Shown piece after piece: positions 1-6,875 of a DNA stretch of 16,249 nucleotides. The translations under genes and the position numbers were made by a program. Each line of letters begins with the position of its first letter. The first letter of the stretch is position 1. The DNA lies in NCBI GenBank assembly GCA_947631675.1, contig CANRMG010000021.1, positions 1 through 16,249 of the forward strand, read 5' to 3'. The notes below the pieces were generated by a model. That model had not been told where the DNA came from. It searched no databases and worked only from the letters and a program-made list of their open reading frames with translations. Source of the DNA: an uncultured Oscillospiraceae bacterium (lineage in GTDB: Bacteria > Bacillota_A > Clostridia > Oscillospirales > Oscillospiraceae).

Positions 1-692
1 GTGTCCACGGGAGCGTACAGGCAGTTGCAGTCCACGAAGCTGTCGCCCAGGCCCATCTTCTGCACCACGTACAGACAGTGGGGCTCGCCGTCGTCGTCCA
101 GGAGGGTGATGACCCGCTGGCAGTTGACGGAGCTGGGGTGAAGGGCCTCCACGTCCGGGTGCTGGTCCACCACGTCCTCCAGAAGGCCGAATCCGCCCTT
201 TTGGATGTGGTCATAGAGGGCGTCGAAGTCCGGCCAGTCCTTCATGTGGATGCGCTCGCAGCCGTGGCTGCACTCCCCGTCCAGGATCTTCACGAACACC
301 TCGTCCTTCCCCTGAACGAAATCGCGCACCTGCTCCTTGGTGCTCTCCGCCAGCACCAGCCAGCGGCGGCGGATATACTTGGCGAAGGTCTTGTTGAACT
401 GGGCCTTGTCGTCGAAGAGGTCGGTATACTTGGGGTCGTTCAGGTACTCATTGAGCTTCTTGCTCACGCCGCGAGTCACGTAGGTGGCCCGCTGGGCGGC
501 GGTCAGGCCGGCGAAGCCGAAGATGAGGTAGTCGTAGTAGCCTGCCCCGTACTTCACCGTGCAGCCCATCATGTCCAGGAAGATGGCCGCCTTGTTCTTT
601 CCCGTCCGCTCATGGACGGCGTTGATGGCCCCCTTCAGGTGGTCCATGTTGATATTGCGTATCCTGTGCAGATAATACTTGATGTTCGGCAT
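1..692 (-). CDS. Sugar-transfer-associated ATP-grasp family protein (partial, 3' end outside window)
   Basis: Read from ATG 692, the frame is open for 230 codons to the window edge, so the C-terminus is missing. It begins MPNIKYYLHRIRNINMDHLK. The nucleotide-binding stretch FVKILDGECSHGCERI and the later run HPDVEALHPSSVNCQRVITL match the ATP-grasp family called sugar-transfer associated (FVKP.DG..G.G and HP...L.PSSVNT.R..T in relatives). Family knowledge: ATP-grasp enzymes ligate a carboxylate to an amine or thiol via an acyl phosphate; these members are often found near polysaccharide genes, and substrates are mostly unknown. A GGGAAGAG stretch just before the ATG is a fair ribosome binding site. 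It lies 49 bp after alr on the same strand with no terminator between, so it is probably co-transcribed with alr. Family sure; substrate unknown. Confidence 0.8.
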   Translation of the reverse strand, partial: MPNIKYYLHRIRNINMDHLKGAINAVHERTGKNKAAIFLDMMGCTVKYGAGYYDYLIFGFAGLTAAQRATYVTRGVSKKLNEYLNDPKYTDLFDDKAQFNKTFAKYIRRRWLVLAESTKEQVRDFVQGKDEVFVKILDGECSHGCERIHMKDWPDFDALYDHIQKGGFGLLEDVVDQHPDVEALHPSSVNCQRVITLLDDDGEPHCLYVVQKMGLGDSFVDCNCLYAPVD

Positions 693-741
693 ATCTCTTC
701 CCGCTCTCTGTCTTTTGTATTTCTATAGGTATTTTCCCGTG

Positions 742-1866
742 TCAGTCCACGTATATCCGGGGCACCCGCTTGGTGACGCCGCAGACGATCTCGTCCACAT
801 TGGCGTCCAGAGTGTCCGCCATCCAGAGGATGGACAGGTCCTCCCCGTTCAACAGCTCCACCCGGTCGCCCTGAGTGACATTGGGGATGTCCGTCACGTC
901 CGTCATGAACTGGTCCATGCATACCCGGCCGATGATGGGGGCGAGCCGGCCGCGAATTTTGACCCTGCCCCGATTGGAAAGCCGCCGGCTGTACCCGTCG
1001 CAAAAGCCCACAGGCACCGTGGCGATGCGCGTTTCCCGCGTGGTCACGTACGTCCCGCCATAGCCCACCGGCTCCCCGGCGGGGACCGTCTTCACCATGG
1101 CCACGTATGTCTCCCAGGTCATGACCTCGCGAAGGCCCATTCCCGGCCACTTATCCTCGTCCACCGGACACAGGCCGAACAGCACGTCCCCGCCCCGCAC
1201 CGCGTCCATCTGCACCTCGGGGCGCAGCAGGATGGAGGGGCTGTTGGAAACGTGCACCGGGGGCATGTCCACCCCCGCGGCCCTTAAGGCCTCCAGCACC
1301 GCATGAAACCGCGCCAGCTGCTTTTCTGTCTCGGGGCAGTCCAGCTCGTCCGCCCGGGAGAAGTGGGTGAAGAGCCCCGCGATACGGATATGGGGCAGGG
1401 CCGCTATCTGGGCAATGGCCTTCACCGTGCCCTCTACGTCGTCGGCGTCAAAGCCGATGCGGCGCATGCCCGTGTCGATCTTGATCTGCACCGGGGCCAT
1501 GGTCCCGGCCGCCGCCGCCAGGGCATCCAGCTTTTGGGCCTGCTCCACCGAGAAGATGGAGGGGGCCAGCTTATACTCGATGCACCTTCCCAGCTCCCCG
1601 TCCATGATGGGGGCCAGCAGGTGGATGGGCTCGGTGTCCGCGCCGGCGGCACGGAGGGCGGCGCCCTCCTCCCAGTAGGCCACCGCGTACCCGGCCACGC
1701 CGCACCGGCGCAGGGTGGGCACCACCCCGGCGATGCCGTGGCCGTAGGCGTCGCCCTTCAATACCGCCGTCAGGGCCACGCCGGGCCCCAGGCGCTTTTT
1801 GATGTTTTCCACATTGGCGGCCAGCCGATCCAGGTGGATGACGGCGGCTGTGCGTCCAAGCTCCAT
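742..1866 (-). CDS. alr: Alanine racemase
   Basis: PLP enzyme that interconverts L- and D-alanine for peptidoglycan in the cytoplasm; 374 aa, usual length. The N-terminal barrel carries the PLP-lysine motif AVLKGDAYGHG (Lys37). Further motifs are IKIDTGMRRIGF, GLFTHFSRAD, HVSNSPS, the GYGGTY segment that probably holds the second catalytic tyrosine, VPVGFCDGYSRR and VCMDQFMTDVTDIP in the C-terminal domain. I chose MELGRTAAVIHLDRL as start: GGAGGG sits 3-4 bases before it, and the promoter would start transcripts about 7 bases before the alternative ATG at 1887, leaving that codon no SD site. No frame damage seen. It probably reads on into the ATP-grasp gene. Confidence 0.95.
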   Translation of the reverse strand: MELGRTAAVIHLDRLAANVENIKKRLGPGVALTAVLKGDAYGHGIAGVVPTLRRCGVAGYAVAYWEEGAALRAAGADTEPIHLLAPIMDGELGRCIEYKLAPSIFSVEQAQKLDALAAAAGTMAPVQIKIDTGMRRIGFDADDVEGTVKAIAQIAALPHIRIAGLFTHFSRADELDCPETEKQLARFHAVLEALRAAGVDMPPVHVSNSPSILLRPEVQMDAVRGGDVLFGLCPVDEDKWPGMGLREVMTWETYVAMVKTVPAGEPVGYGGTYVTTRETRIATVPVGFCDGYSRRLSNRGRVKIRGRLAPIIGRVCMDQFMTDVTDIPNVTQGDRVELLNGEDLSILWMADTLDANVDEIVCGVTKRVPRIYVD

Positions 1867-1900
1867 GGGCCCTCCAACAATTAACATAATATTCCGAGCT

Positions 1901-1929
1901 ATGATAGCACATTATTCCGCGCTTTGCAA
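1901..1929 (-). promoter_or_regulatory. Sigma-A-type promoter of alr
   Basis: On the minus strand TTGCAA (1929-1924), a 17-base spacer and TATCAT (1906-1901), with an extended -10 TGC directly before the hexamer. Transcription should start near 1894, giving a leader of about 28 bases to the chosen alr start. It lies in the short gap after the anti-sigma gene, so alr can be expressed independently of the sigma operon. Confidence 0.72.
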
Positions 1930-1964
1930 TTCCTCCCGGAGATTTCCGCGAAAAAGGGCGCTTT

Positions 1965-2921
1965 TTACCGCTTTTGCGTATCCCGCCGCCAGGCTTTCCA
2001 TGCGCCCAGGGCCACCAGGGCCGCCCCCAGCACCGCGCCGACGACCCACACCGCCGCGCATACCGCGATGGCTGCCTCCCGGACGTTCCGCTCCGCGCCG
2101 GTGAGTACGACGAAGGGCCGCAGGAGCCACACCGGGACGAAGGCGGCCAGGGCAGCGCCTATCCCTGCCCGGACCAGTTTGTTCACCGGCAGCTTCCGGG
2201 CCAGGGCCGTCTCCGCGGCTATAAGGGCCAACAGCAGCCCCGCGGCCCCCAGGGCGGAGCGGACGTAGTGGGGCGGCCGGGCCAGGATGCACCAGGCCGT
2301 CAAGAGCAGGAAAGCGAACACGCCCGCCCATGTCCCCAGGGCCAGGGCCTTGCTCCGCCCAAAGGGCCCCGGCAGGGGCAACTCCCGCACCGCCCAAGGA
2401 ACGATAAAACAGGCGGACAGCACATACAGCCCCACCGCCGCTGCGCGGAACAGCATCCGCCCGGAGTAAAGGGCGCAGGCCATGAGAAGCAGAAGCAGGC
2501 TCGCCGTGTACCCCAGCAGGGTCCACCGGCCCGTATACCGCCGGCACCGCAGGGGCAGCATGGTGGCGCTCATCATCACCAGCAGGGATGGGGGCAGCAG
2601 GTACAGCCAGAAAAGGCCGCTCACGCCCCCGGCCGCCAGCTCCGGCTCCAGGGCTGCCAGCACACATGCCGGCACGCACACGAACCCCGCCAAAGCGCAG
2701 CTGGCCGCGAAGGCCCGGTTGCGCCAGCGCCGGGGCGCCAGTACCGCCCCCGCCTCCCGGCGCAGGCTATCCTCGCAGGCGTTGTCCCGCAGCTGGGAGA
2801 GCATTTTGGCGCAGGAGGGGCAGGCGGCGATGTGCTCGTCCACCAGCGCGCGGCTGGCCTCGCTGCAGGCCCCGTCCACGTAAAGGGGCAGCAGGTCCCG
2901 CACCACGTCGCAGTTATCCAT
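1965..2921 (-). CDS. Membrane anti-sigma factor with N-terminal zinc finger (zf-HC2 type)
   Basis: 318 aa. The cytoplasmic N-terminus has the anti-sigma zinc-finger layout: Cys4 and Cys19 (VDGACSEAS), then His30-x3-Cys34-x2-Cys37 in DEHIAACPSC. After a basic linker come about eight hydrophobic segments (roughly residues 70-92, 99-122, 132-152, 155-178, 191-213, 219-240, 245-266 and 280-310), many more than the single helix of a classical ECF anti-sigma. It ends in a basic tail, WRRDTQKR. Its ATG overlaps the stop of the sigma gene by 8 bp, so translation is coupled. Family knowledge: such proteins hold the cognate sigma factor at the membrane until a signal releases it. The signal here is unknown; the large membrane part may sense an envelope stress directly. 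Confidence 0.85.
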   Translation of the reverse strand: MDNCDVVRDLLPLYVDGACSEASRALVDEHIAACPSCAKMLSQLRDNACEDSLRREAGAVLAPRRWRNRAFAASCALAGFVCVPACVLAALEPELAAGGVSGLFWLYLLPPSLLVMMSATMLPLRCRRYTGRWTLLGYTASLLLLLMACALYSGRMLFRAAAVGLYVLSACFIVPWAVRELPLPGPFGRSKALALGTWAGVFAFLLLTAWCILARPPHYVRSALGAAGLLLALIAAETALARKLPVNKLVRAGIGAALAAFVPVWLLRPFVVLTGAERNVREAAIAVCAAVWVVGAVLGAALVALGAWKAWRRDTQKR

Positions 2922-3420
2922 CCTCTTGCACCATCCTCTCCTGTATTTTCAGCCGGGCCCGGTGGTAGGTCACCCGGGCCCAGGTCTCCGTCTTGCCGAA
3001 TATCTGCCCGATCTGGGCGAAGGGCAGCTCCCCGAACACCCGCAGCTGGAACACCTCTTTGTAGGGCTCGGGCATATCGTGCAAAATGAGATGGATGCGG
3101 AAGGCGTCGTCCCGGTCCTGGGCGTCGGCCTCCATCTCCCCGGCCGCGGGGGCGTCCATCTCCTCCGGGCTCACGCCGCTCTGCCGGGCCCGGCGGCGTA
3201 TCTCGTCGGTATAGAGGTTCTTCCCGATGGCGCACAGCCAGGTCAGCGGCGAGCCCTCGCCCCGGAAGGCGGGGCCGGTCATAGCCCTGTAGAAGGTCTG
3301 GGCCGTCAGCTCCTCGGCCAGGCTCCGGTCCCTGGACAGCGAGAGCAGGAAGGAATACACCTGCATATAAAAGGCCTCATACAGCCCCTCGTAGTCCAGC
3401 GCCCTCACCTCCCTGTCCAT
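2914..3420 (-). CDS. ECF RNA polymerase sigma factor
   Basis: 168 aa if read from ATG 3420. Sigma region 2 runs over about residues 10-80 (YEGLYEAFYMQVYSFLL, then LAEELTAQTFYRAM and LTWLCAIGKNLYTDEIRRR). Region 4 follows at about 112-162 (MPEPYKEVFQLRVFGELPFAQIGQIFGKTETWARV, a helix-turn-helix, then basic YHRARLKIQE). The spacing and length are those of a minimal ECF factor. It is followed by its overlapping zinc-finger anti-sigma gene. I give the first conventional start as the boundary, but the better initiation signal is inside: GGAGGTGA followed by CTG at 3399, which would give 161 aa beginning (M)DYEGLYEAF, as in most ECF factors. An ECF-type promoter ends 3 bases before ATG 3420, so the sigma factor probably activates its own operon. 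Confidence 0.92.
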   Translation of the reverse strand: MDREVRALDYEGLYEAFYMQVYSFLLSLSRDRSLAEELTAQTFYRAMTGPAFRGEGSPLTWLCAIGKNLYTDEIRRRARQSGVSPEEMDAPAAGEMEADAQDRDDAFRIHLILHDMPEPYKEVFQLRVFGELPFAQIGQIFGKTETWARVTYHRARLKIQERMVQEDG

Positions 3421-3423
3421 CAG

Positions 3424-3452
3424 TTAGACGTGTTCCCGCCCGGTCCGTTACA
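3424..3452 (-). promoter_or_regulatory. ECF-type autoregulatory promoter of the sigma/anti-sigma operon
   Basis: On the minus strand TGTAAC (3452-3447), a 16-base spacer and CGTCTAA (3430-3424). The AAC core at -35, the CGTC core at -10 and the 16-base spacing are the known pattern of many ECF sigma factors. It lies between the stop of the PAP2-GDPD gene and the sigma gene, the usual place for autoregulation. Confidence 0.75.
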
Positions 3453-3459
3453 AAATTTT

Positions 3460-5358
3460 TTACGGCTGGTTCAGTACCTTCGCGCCCTCGTCCGGCAGGT
3501 CCGTCATGACGCAGTCCGCGCCGATGGACTGAAGCCGCGCCATCTCAGCCGGGTCGTTGATCGTCCAGTACTGCACGGCAATGTCGTGTTTATGGGCGTA
3601 GTTGACCACCCGGCTGGTGCCCAGGTTCACCACGTAGTCCGTGGTGGGGATCTGCAAAGCCTGGAACCGGAAGGCATCCGGGGCGGCGTCCAGGTCCAGC
3701 AGGGCGGAGAAGTAGAACTTCACCACCTCGTTCACGCCCGCGCTGCGCAGCATGTCCGGGTAGGTCTCGTCCATGTAGGCGGTGATCTCGTTGTGGAACG
3801 TGCCCACCACGGCCCGGTCCAGGCAGTCGTGGTCCGCCAGGGTGGCGTACAGCGCGTCCGCCGCCTGCCGGCCCGTGTCGCCGCCGTTTTTGATCTCGAT
3901 GATGTATCGGAAGCCGCCCGCGCCCTCCAGAAAGTCCAAAGTCTGGTCCAGGGTGATGATGCGAAGATCATCGGGCACGTCGTCCCCATGCCTGTCGGCG
4001 TAGGGCATGGAGCCGTCCGGGGCGGTGAACTTGGCGCCCATGTTGAGCTTTTGCAGCTCCTGGAGGGTCTTGGTCCCCACGTCCACCTCCGTCTCGCCAA
4101 AGACCTCCTGGGCGTCGCTGGTCCGGTCCAGGGTGGCGTCGTGCAGCAGCACCAGCGCCCCATCGGCGGTCATGTGCAGGTCGAACTCGAACACGTCCAA
4201 GTGGTAGTCCGGGCTGTTCACGCAGTTTTTCAGGGCCATCATGGTGTTCTCCGGGGCCACGCCGCCCCCGGCCCGGTGGCCGGAGAGCATGGTCACGCCC
4301 AGGGGCGTGATCAGGGGATTGGCGGCCGCCGGGAAATCCTGGGGCGCCATGGAGGAGTCCCGGGTCACCACCCACAGGGCGGCCCCCGCCAGGACGACCA
4401 ATACGAGCAGGATGATACCGATCACCTTCAACACCTTCTTTCCCCGGCGGCTCATGGGGCAGCCCTTGGAAAACCATTTGAACGTCAGCGGCCAGAGGAG
4501 GATGGCCGCCAGGACCATGAGCATATACCGGACTGCATCTGCGATGTGATGGCCGCCGAACAGGGCGTTCAGCGGCCCCTTGAGGGCCATGCGCAGGCCC
4601 ATCACCAGCGCCAGGCCCAAGGCGCACTTGAGGATCTGGGCCCACCAGGGAGCTTCCGTCTCGAAGCGGACATACCGGCGCTCCAGGGGGCCGGCTATGA
4701 GCACCGCCGCCGCCACGCCCAGCATGGTGTAGCTGTTCTTCTCGAATTCCGCCAGGTTCTCCCCGTCCAGGCCCTCCGGCAGGAACCGGCCCACCAGGAA
4801 TGCCGCGGCCGCCGCCAGCAGGAACACGGCGAAAAACACCCCGTCCATGATCCGGGGGTCGTCCTTCTGGAACAGAGGATACAGCCCGAACACCAGCGCC
4901 AGGCCGATGGCCGCGCCTACGGCCACGTCCGCCGGGGTGTGCACGCCCAGGTACATACGGGAGAAGCACACCACCGCCGCCAGGGCCCAGAACAGCCCCT
5001 TCATCCCCTTGGGCATATCCAGCCGGGCCGCGCCTCCCAGGGCCACCACGGCGTTCTGGCTGTGGCCGCTGGGGAAGGAATAGCCTCCCGCGTCCGCCCG
5101 GGCGCTCTCCACGATGGTGAAGTTCGGGTCCCGGACCCAGGGCCGGGGCACCCGGCAGCATATCTTGAGGCTCTGGCTCACCACCGTGCCGCCCACGCCG
5201 GCGGCGATCAGGTAGTAGCCGTCCCGCTTGCTGACACACCAGAATACGACGATGGCCAGGGCGATGAACACGCCCTCGCCCCCCAGGAACGTCAGCGCCC
5301 CCAGCAGCGAATCCAGCACCGGGGTGCGGATACTCTCCAATAAATATAAAAAGCCCAT
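3460..5358 (-). CDS. PAP2 phosphatase - glycerophosphodiester phosphodiesterase fusion membrane protein
   Basis: 632 aa from ATG 5358 (GAGGGG 5 bases upstream; starts MGFLYLLESIRTPVLDS). Residues 1-165 are a PAP2 lipid phosphatase with all three catalytic motifs: Lys65-x6-Arg72-Pro73, PSGH at 96-99, and Ser133-Arg134-x5-His140-x3-Asp144. Several more hydrophobic helices follow (about 172-192, 210-224, 242-258 and 275-292). After KGCPMSRRGKK a further helix (about 311-331) leads into an outward-facing GDPD domain with His361-Arg362, PENT at 369-372, Glu391-Phe-Asp393 and His406-Asp407. PAP2 enzymes remove phosphate from lipid phosphates; GDPD cleaves glycerophosphodiesters to glycerol-3-phosphate and an alcohol. 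Together they suggest envelope lipid or teichoic-acid turnover. The GDPD part could start separately at ATG 4455, but I see no good SD there. It is upstream of the sigma operon on the same strand. Confidence 0.87.
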   Translation of the reverse strand: MGFLYLLESIRTPVLDSLLGALTFLGGEGVFIALAIVVFWCVSKRDGYYLIAAGVGGTVVSQSLKICCRVPRPWVRDPNFTIVESARADAGGYSFPSGHSQNAVVALGGAARLDMPKGMKGLFWALAAVVCFSRMYLGVHTPADVAVGAAIGLALVFGLYPLFQKDDPRIMDGVFFAVFLLAAAAAFLVGRFLPEGLDGENLAEFEKNSYTMLGVAAAVLIAGPLERRYVRFETEAPWWAQILKCALGLALVMGLRMALKGPLNALFGGHHIADAVRYMLMVLAAILLWPLTFKWFSKGCPMSRRGKKVLKVIGIILLVLVVLAGAALWVVTRDSSMAPQDFPAAANPLITPLGVTMLSGHRAGGGVAPENTMMALKNCVNSPDYHLDVFEFDLHMTADGALVLLHDATLDRTSDAQEVFGETEVDVGTKTLQELQKLNMGAKFTAPDGSMPYADRHGDDVPDDLRIITLDQTLDFLEGAGGFRYIIEIKNGGDTGRQAADALYATLADHDCLDRAVVGTFHNEITAYMDETYPDMLRSAGVNEVVKFYFSALLDLDAAPDAFRFQALQIPTTDYVVNLGTSRVVNYAHKHDIAVQYWTINDPAEMARLQSIGADCVMTDLPDEGAKVLNQP

Positions 5359-5400
5359 ATGTACCCCTCGCAGCATATATTTCTCGGCGTTTCTTGGCGT

Positions 5401-5642
5401 ATTGTACCATGTCGTGCGGTTCCGGCATATGCCGGGAGCACGACTGGTATTTTTTGGTACAATAGCGGTTTTACCGCTATTGTACCATGTCGTGCGGTTC
5501 CGGCGCAAGCCCGGGAGCACGACTGGTATTATTGGTACGGCAGCGCGGAGCGTCTGTTGTACCATGTCGTGCGGTTCCGGCGCAAGTACGGGAGCACGAC
5601 CGGTATCATTGGTACAACAGCGCGGAGCGGCTGTTGTACCAC
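5401..5642. repeat. Tandem palindromic repeat array (three copies of a 77-78 bp unit)
   Basis: GTACCATGTCGTGC recurs at 5404, 5482 and 5559, and a fourth GTACCA at 5636, giving periods of 78, 77 and 77. Each unit folds twice. Hairpin A pairs TACCAtGTCGTGC with GCACGACTGGTA (right arms at 5438, 5517 and 5594; CGGTA in the third). Its inner stem is GGC-GCAA-GCC in copy 2, a GNRA-type loop, and CCGGC-atat-GCCGG in copy 1. Hairpin B joins neighbouring units: GGTACAATAGCGGT with its complement around TTT in the first, and TGGTACAACAGC with its complement around GCGGAGCG in the third. The arms differ between copies but stay paired. The array fills most of the 384-bp divergent gap 5359-5742. It resembles dispersed palindromic elements (REP/BIME-like) rather than a gene. 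Confidence 0.85.
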
Positions 5643-5662
5643 ATATAGACCTATGCTACAAT
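5634..5662 (+). promoter_or_regulatory. Sigma-A-type promoter of the sigma-ABC operon
   Basis: TTGTAC (5634-5639), a 17-base spacer and TACAAT (5657-5662), with TGC just before the -10. The -35 hexamer is the last GTACC-bearing end of the repeat array. Transcription would start near 5669, leaving a leader of about 75 bases before the sigma gene. Confidence 0.65.
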
Positions 5663-5742
5663 GAGCCAGGAAAAAATCTGTCCCGCCGCCGCACATTTTC
5701 CCCGCCCATCCGTTATACAAGGTGAAGGAGCCCGCCCCATCC

Positions 5743-6180
5743 ATGGATATTGAAGCCCTGTACGACAAGATATACCGCTACTGCTACCACCGGCTGGGCA
5801 GCCGGGAGCGGGCGGAGGACGCCACCCAGGAGGCCTTCGCCCGGTGGCTGGCCGCCGGCCCCCAGGGGGAGGGCCGCGCCCTGCGCTGGCTGTACACCAC
5901 GGCCCGGAACCTGTGCGTGGACGAGTACCGCCGGCCCGCGCCCGGCCCTCTGCCGGAGACCCTGCCCGCCCCGGACACGTCTCTGGACAGCCTGGCCCTT
6001 CGCCAGGCGCTGGCCACGCTGGACGAGGCCGAGCGGGAGCTCATTTTCCTGCGTTACGTGAGCGGGGAGCGGGTGTCCGTGATCGCCGGGGCGCTGGGCA
6101 TGAGCCGGTTCGCGGTGTACAGGCGGACCGCGGCGGCCCTGGAAAAGCTGCGGCAGGCCATGAAGGAGGACGAGCCATGA
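5743..6180 (+). CDS. Small ECF-like RNA polymerase sigma factor
   Basis: 145 aa from ATG 5743, starting MDIEALYDKIYRYCYHRLGS, as expected for an ECF factor. Region 2 covers about 5-63 (ERAEDATQEAFARWL, then ALRWLYTTARNLCVDEYRR). A Pro-rich linker (PAPGPLPETLPAPDTS) leads into region 4 at about 84-140, with the helix-turn-helix VSVIAGALGMSRFAVYRR and a basic tail. GAAGGAG lies 12 bases before the ATG, a rather long spacing. A GTG at 5722 in the same frame has no SD, so I rejected it. The stop overlaps the next gene in ATGA. There is no ECF-type promoter in front, only a housekeeping-like one, so autoregulation is not evident. It heads a four-gene operon ending in an ABC exporter, which it may control. 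Confidence 0.88.
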   Translation: MDIEALYDKIYRYCYHRLGSRERAEDATQEAFARWLAAGPQGEGRALRWLYTTARNLCVDEYRRPAPGPLPETLPAPDTSLDSLALRQALATLDEAERELIFLRYVSGERVSVIAGALGMSRFAVYRRTAAALEKLRQAMKEDEP

Positions 6181-6875
6181 GGAGAAAAGACCTGAAAAAA
6201 GCCCTGGCGGCGGCCTGGGCCGCCCCGGAGCCCGCAGGAAAGCGGGCCTTCCTCCGCGCCATGCCTCCCGCGCCGGTGAGCCATATGCGGTTTCTGCTGG
6301 GCCAGGCGGGCTACATCAGCCCGGTCACCTGGGCGGCAAGCTTCGCGGTGCTGCTGCTGGCGCTGACGGCGGGGCGGTTCCTGCCCGCGGACGCGGTGTG
6401 GGTCACGTCGGCGCTGACGCCCTTCGCGGCCCTGGCGGCGGTGGCGGAAGGTGCCCGGTCGGCGCTGTACGGCATGGAGGAGCTGGAGCTCTCCAGCCGC
6501 TTCGGCCTGAAGAGCCTGGCCCTGGCCCGGATGGGCCTGGTGGGCCTGGTCCATCTGGGGATGCTGGCGGTGCTGGCCCCCCTGGGCCCGGCGGGGCTTC
6601 TGCGCACGGGGGCGTATCTTCTGACGCCCTATCTGCTCACCGACCTTCTGGGCCTGGCGGCGGTGCGGCGCATCCGGGGCCGTGAGGCCCTGTATGTCTG
6701 CGCCGGGGCGGCGGTGCTGGTAGCGGGGCTGGCCCTTGGCCTTGCCCGGGGCGTCGACGCCTACGGGCCGGGTGCCTTCCGCTGGTGGCTGCCGGCATTG
6801 GCCGCCGTCCTCGCCCTCACGGCCCGGGAGTATCACACGACCATCCGAAAAACGGAGGAACTTTCATGGAATTGA
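6177..6875 (+). CDS. Six-helix membrane protein following the sigma gene (possible anti-sigma)
   Basis: 232 aa; ATG overlaps the sigma stop by 4 bp. A basic cytoplasmic N-terminus of about 48 residues (MRRKDLKKALAAAW...) is followed by six hydrophobic segments at about 50-68, 73-92, 115-137, 141-164, 171-191 and 202-217, then the tail REYHTTIRKTEELSWN. I recognise no catalytic or metal-binding motif and no zinc-finger Cys/His pattern. Its position directly behind a sigma gene and its short charged N-terminus suggest a membrane anchor or anti-sigma factor, but this is inference from context only. It could instead be an accessory subunit of the ABC transporter encoded next, whose ATPase gene overlaps its end by 10 bp. 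Confidence 0.82.
   Translation: MRRKDLKKALAAAWAAPEPAGKRAFLRAMPPAPVSHMRFLLGQAGYISPVTWAASFAVLLLALTAGRFLPADAVWVTSALTPFAALAAVAEGARSALYGMEELELSSRFGLKSLALARMGLVGLVHLGMLAVLAPLGPAGLLRTGAYLLTPYLLTDLLGLAAVRRIRGREALYVCAGAAVLVAGLALGLARGVDAYGPGAFRWWLPALAAVLALTAREYHTTIRKTEELSWN

Noticed and set aside
1935..1968. Terminator after the anti-sigma gene (AAAAAG...CTTTTT overlapping the stop)
   Set aside because: The stem is short, A/T-only in its core and followed by CGCGG rather than a T-tract.
2926..5343. 805-codon open frame on the plus strand opposite the sigma and PAP2-GDPD genes
   Set aside because: It is antisense to three well-supported genes, has a His/Gln/Arg/Gly-rich composition typical of the complement of GC-rich codons, and contains no family motif.
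5359..5565. 69-residue N-terminal extension of the PAP2-GDPD frame with NRTTWYN repeated
   Set aside because: It is the repeat array read as protein; a good SD and a family-like start lie at 5358.
5401..5642. Possible CRISPR array
   Set aside because: Only three units of 77-78 bp that are similar over their whole length, with no unique spacers and no cas genes.
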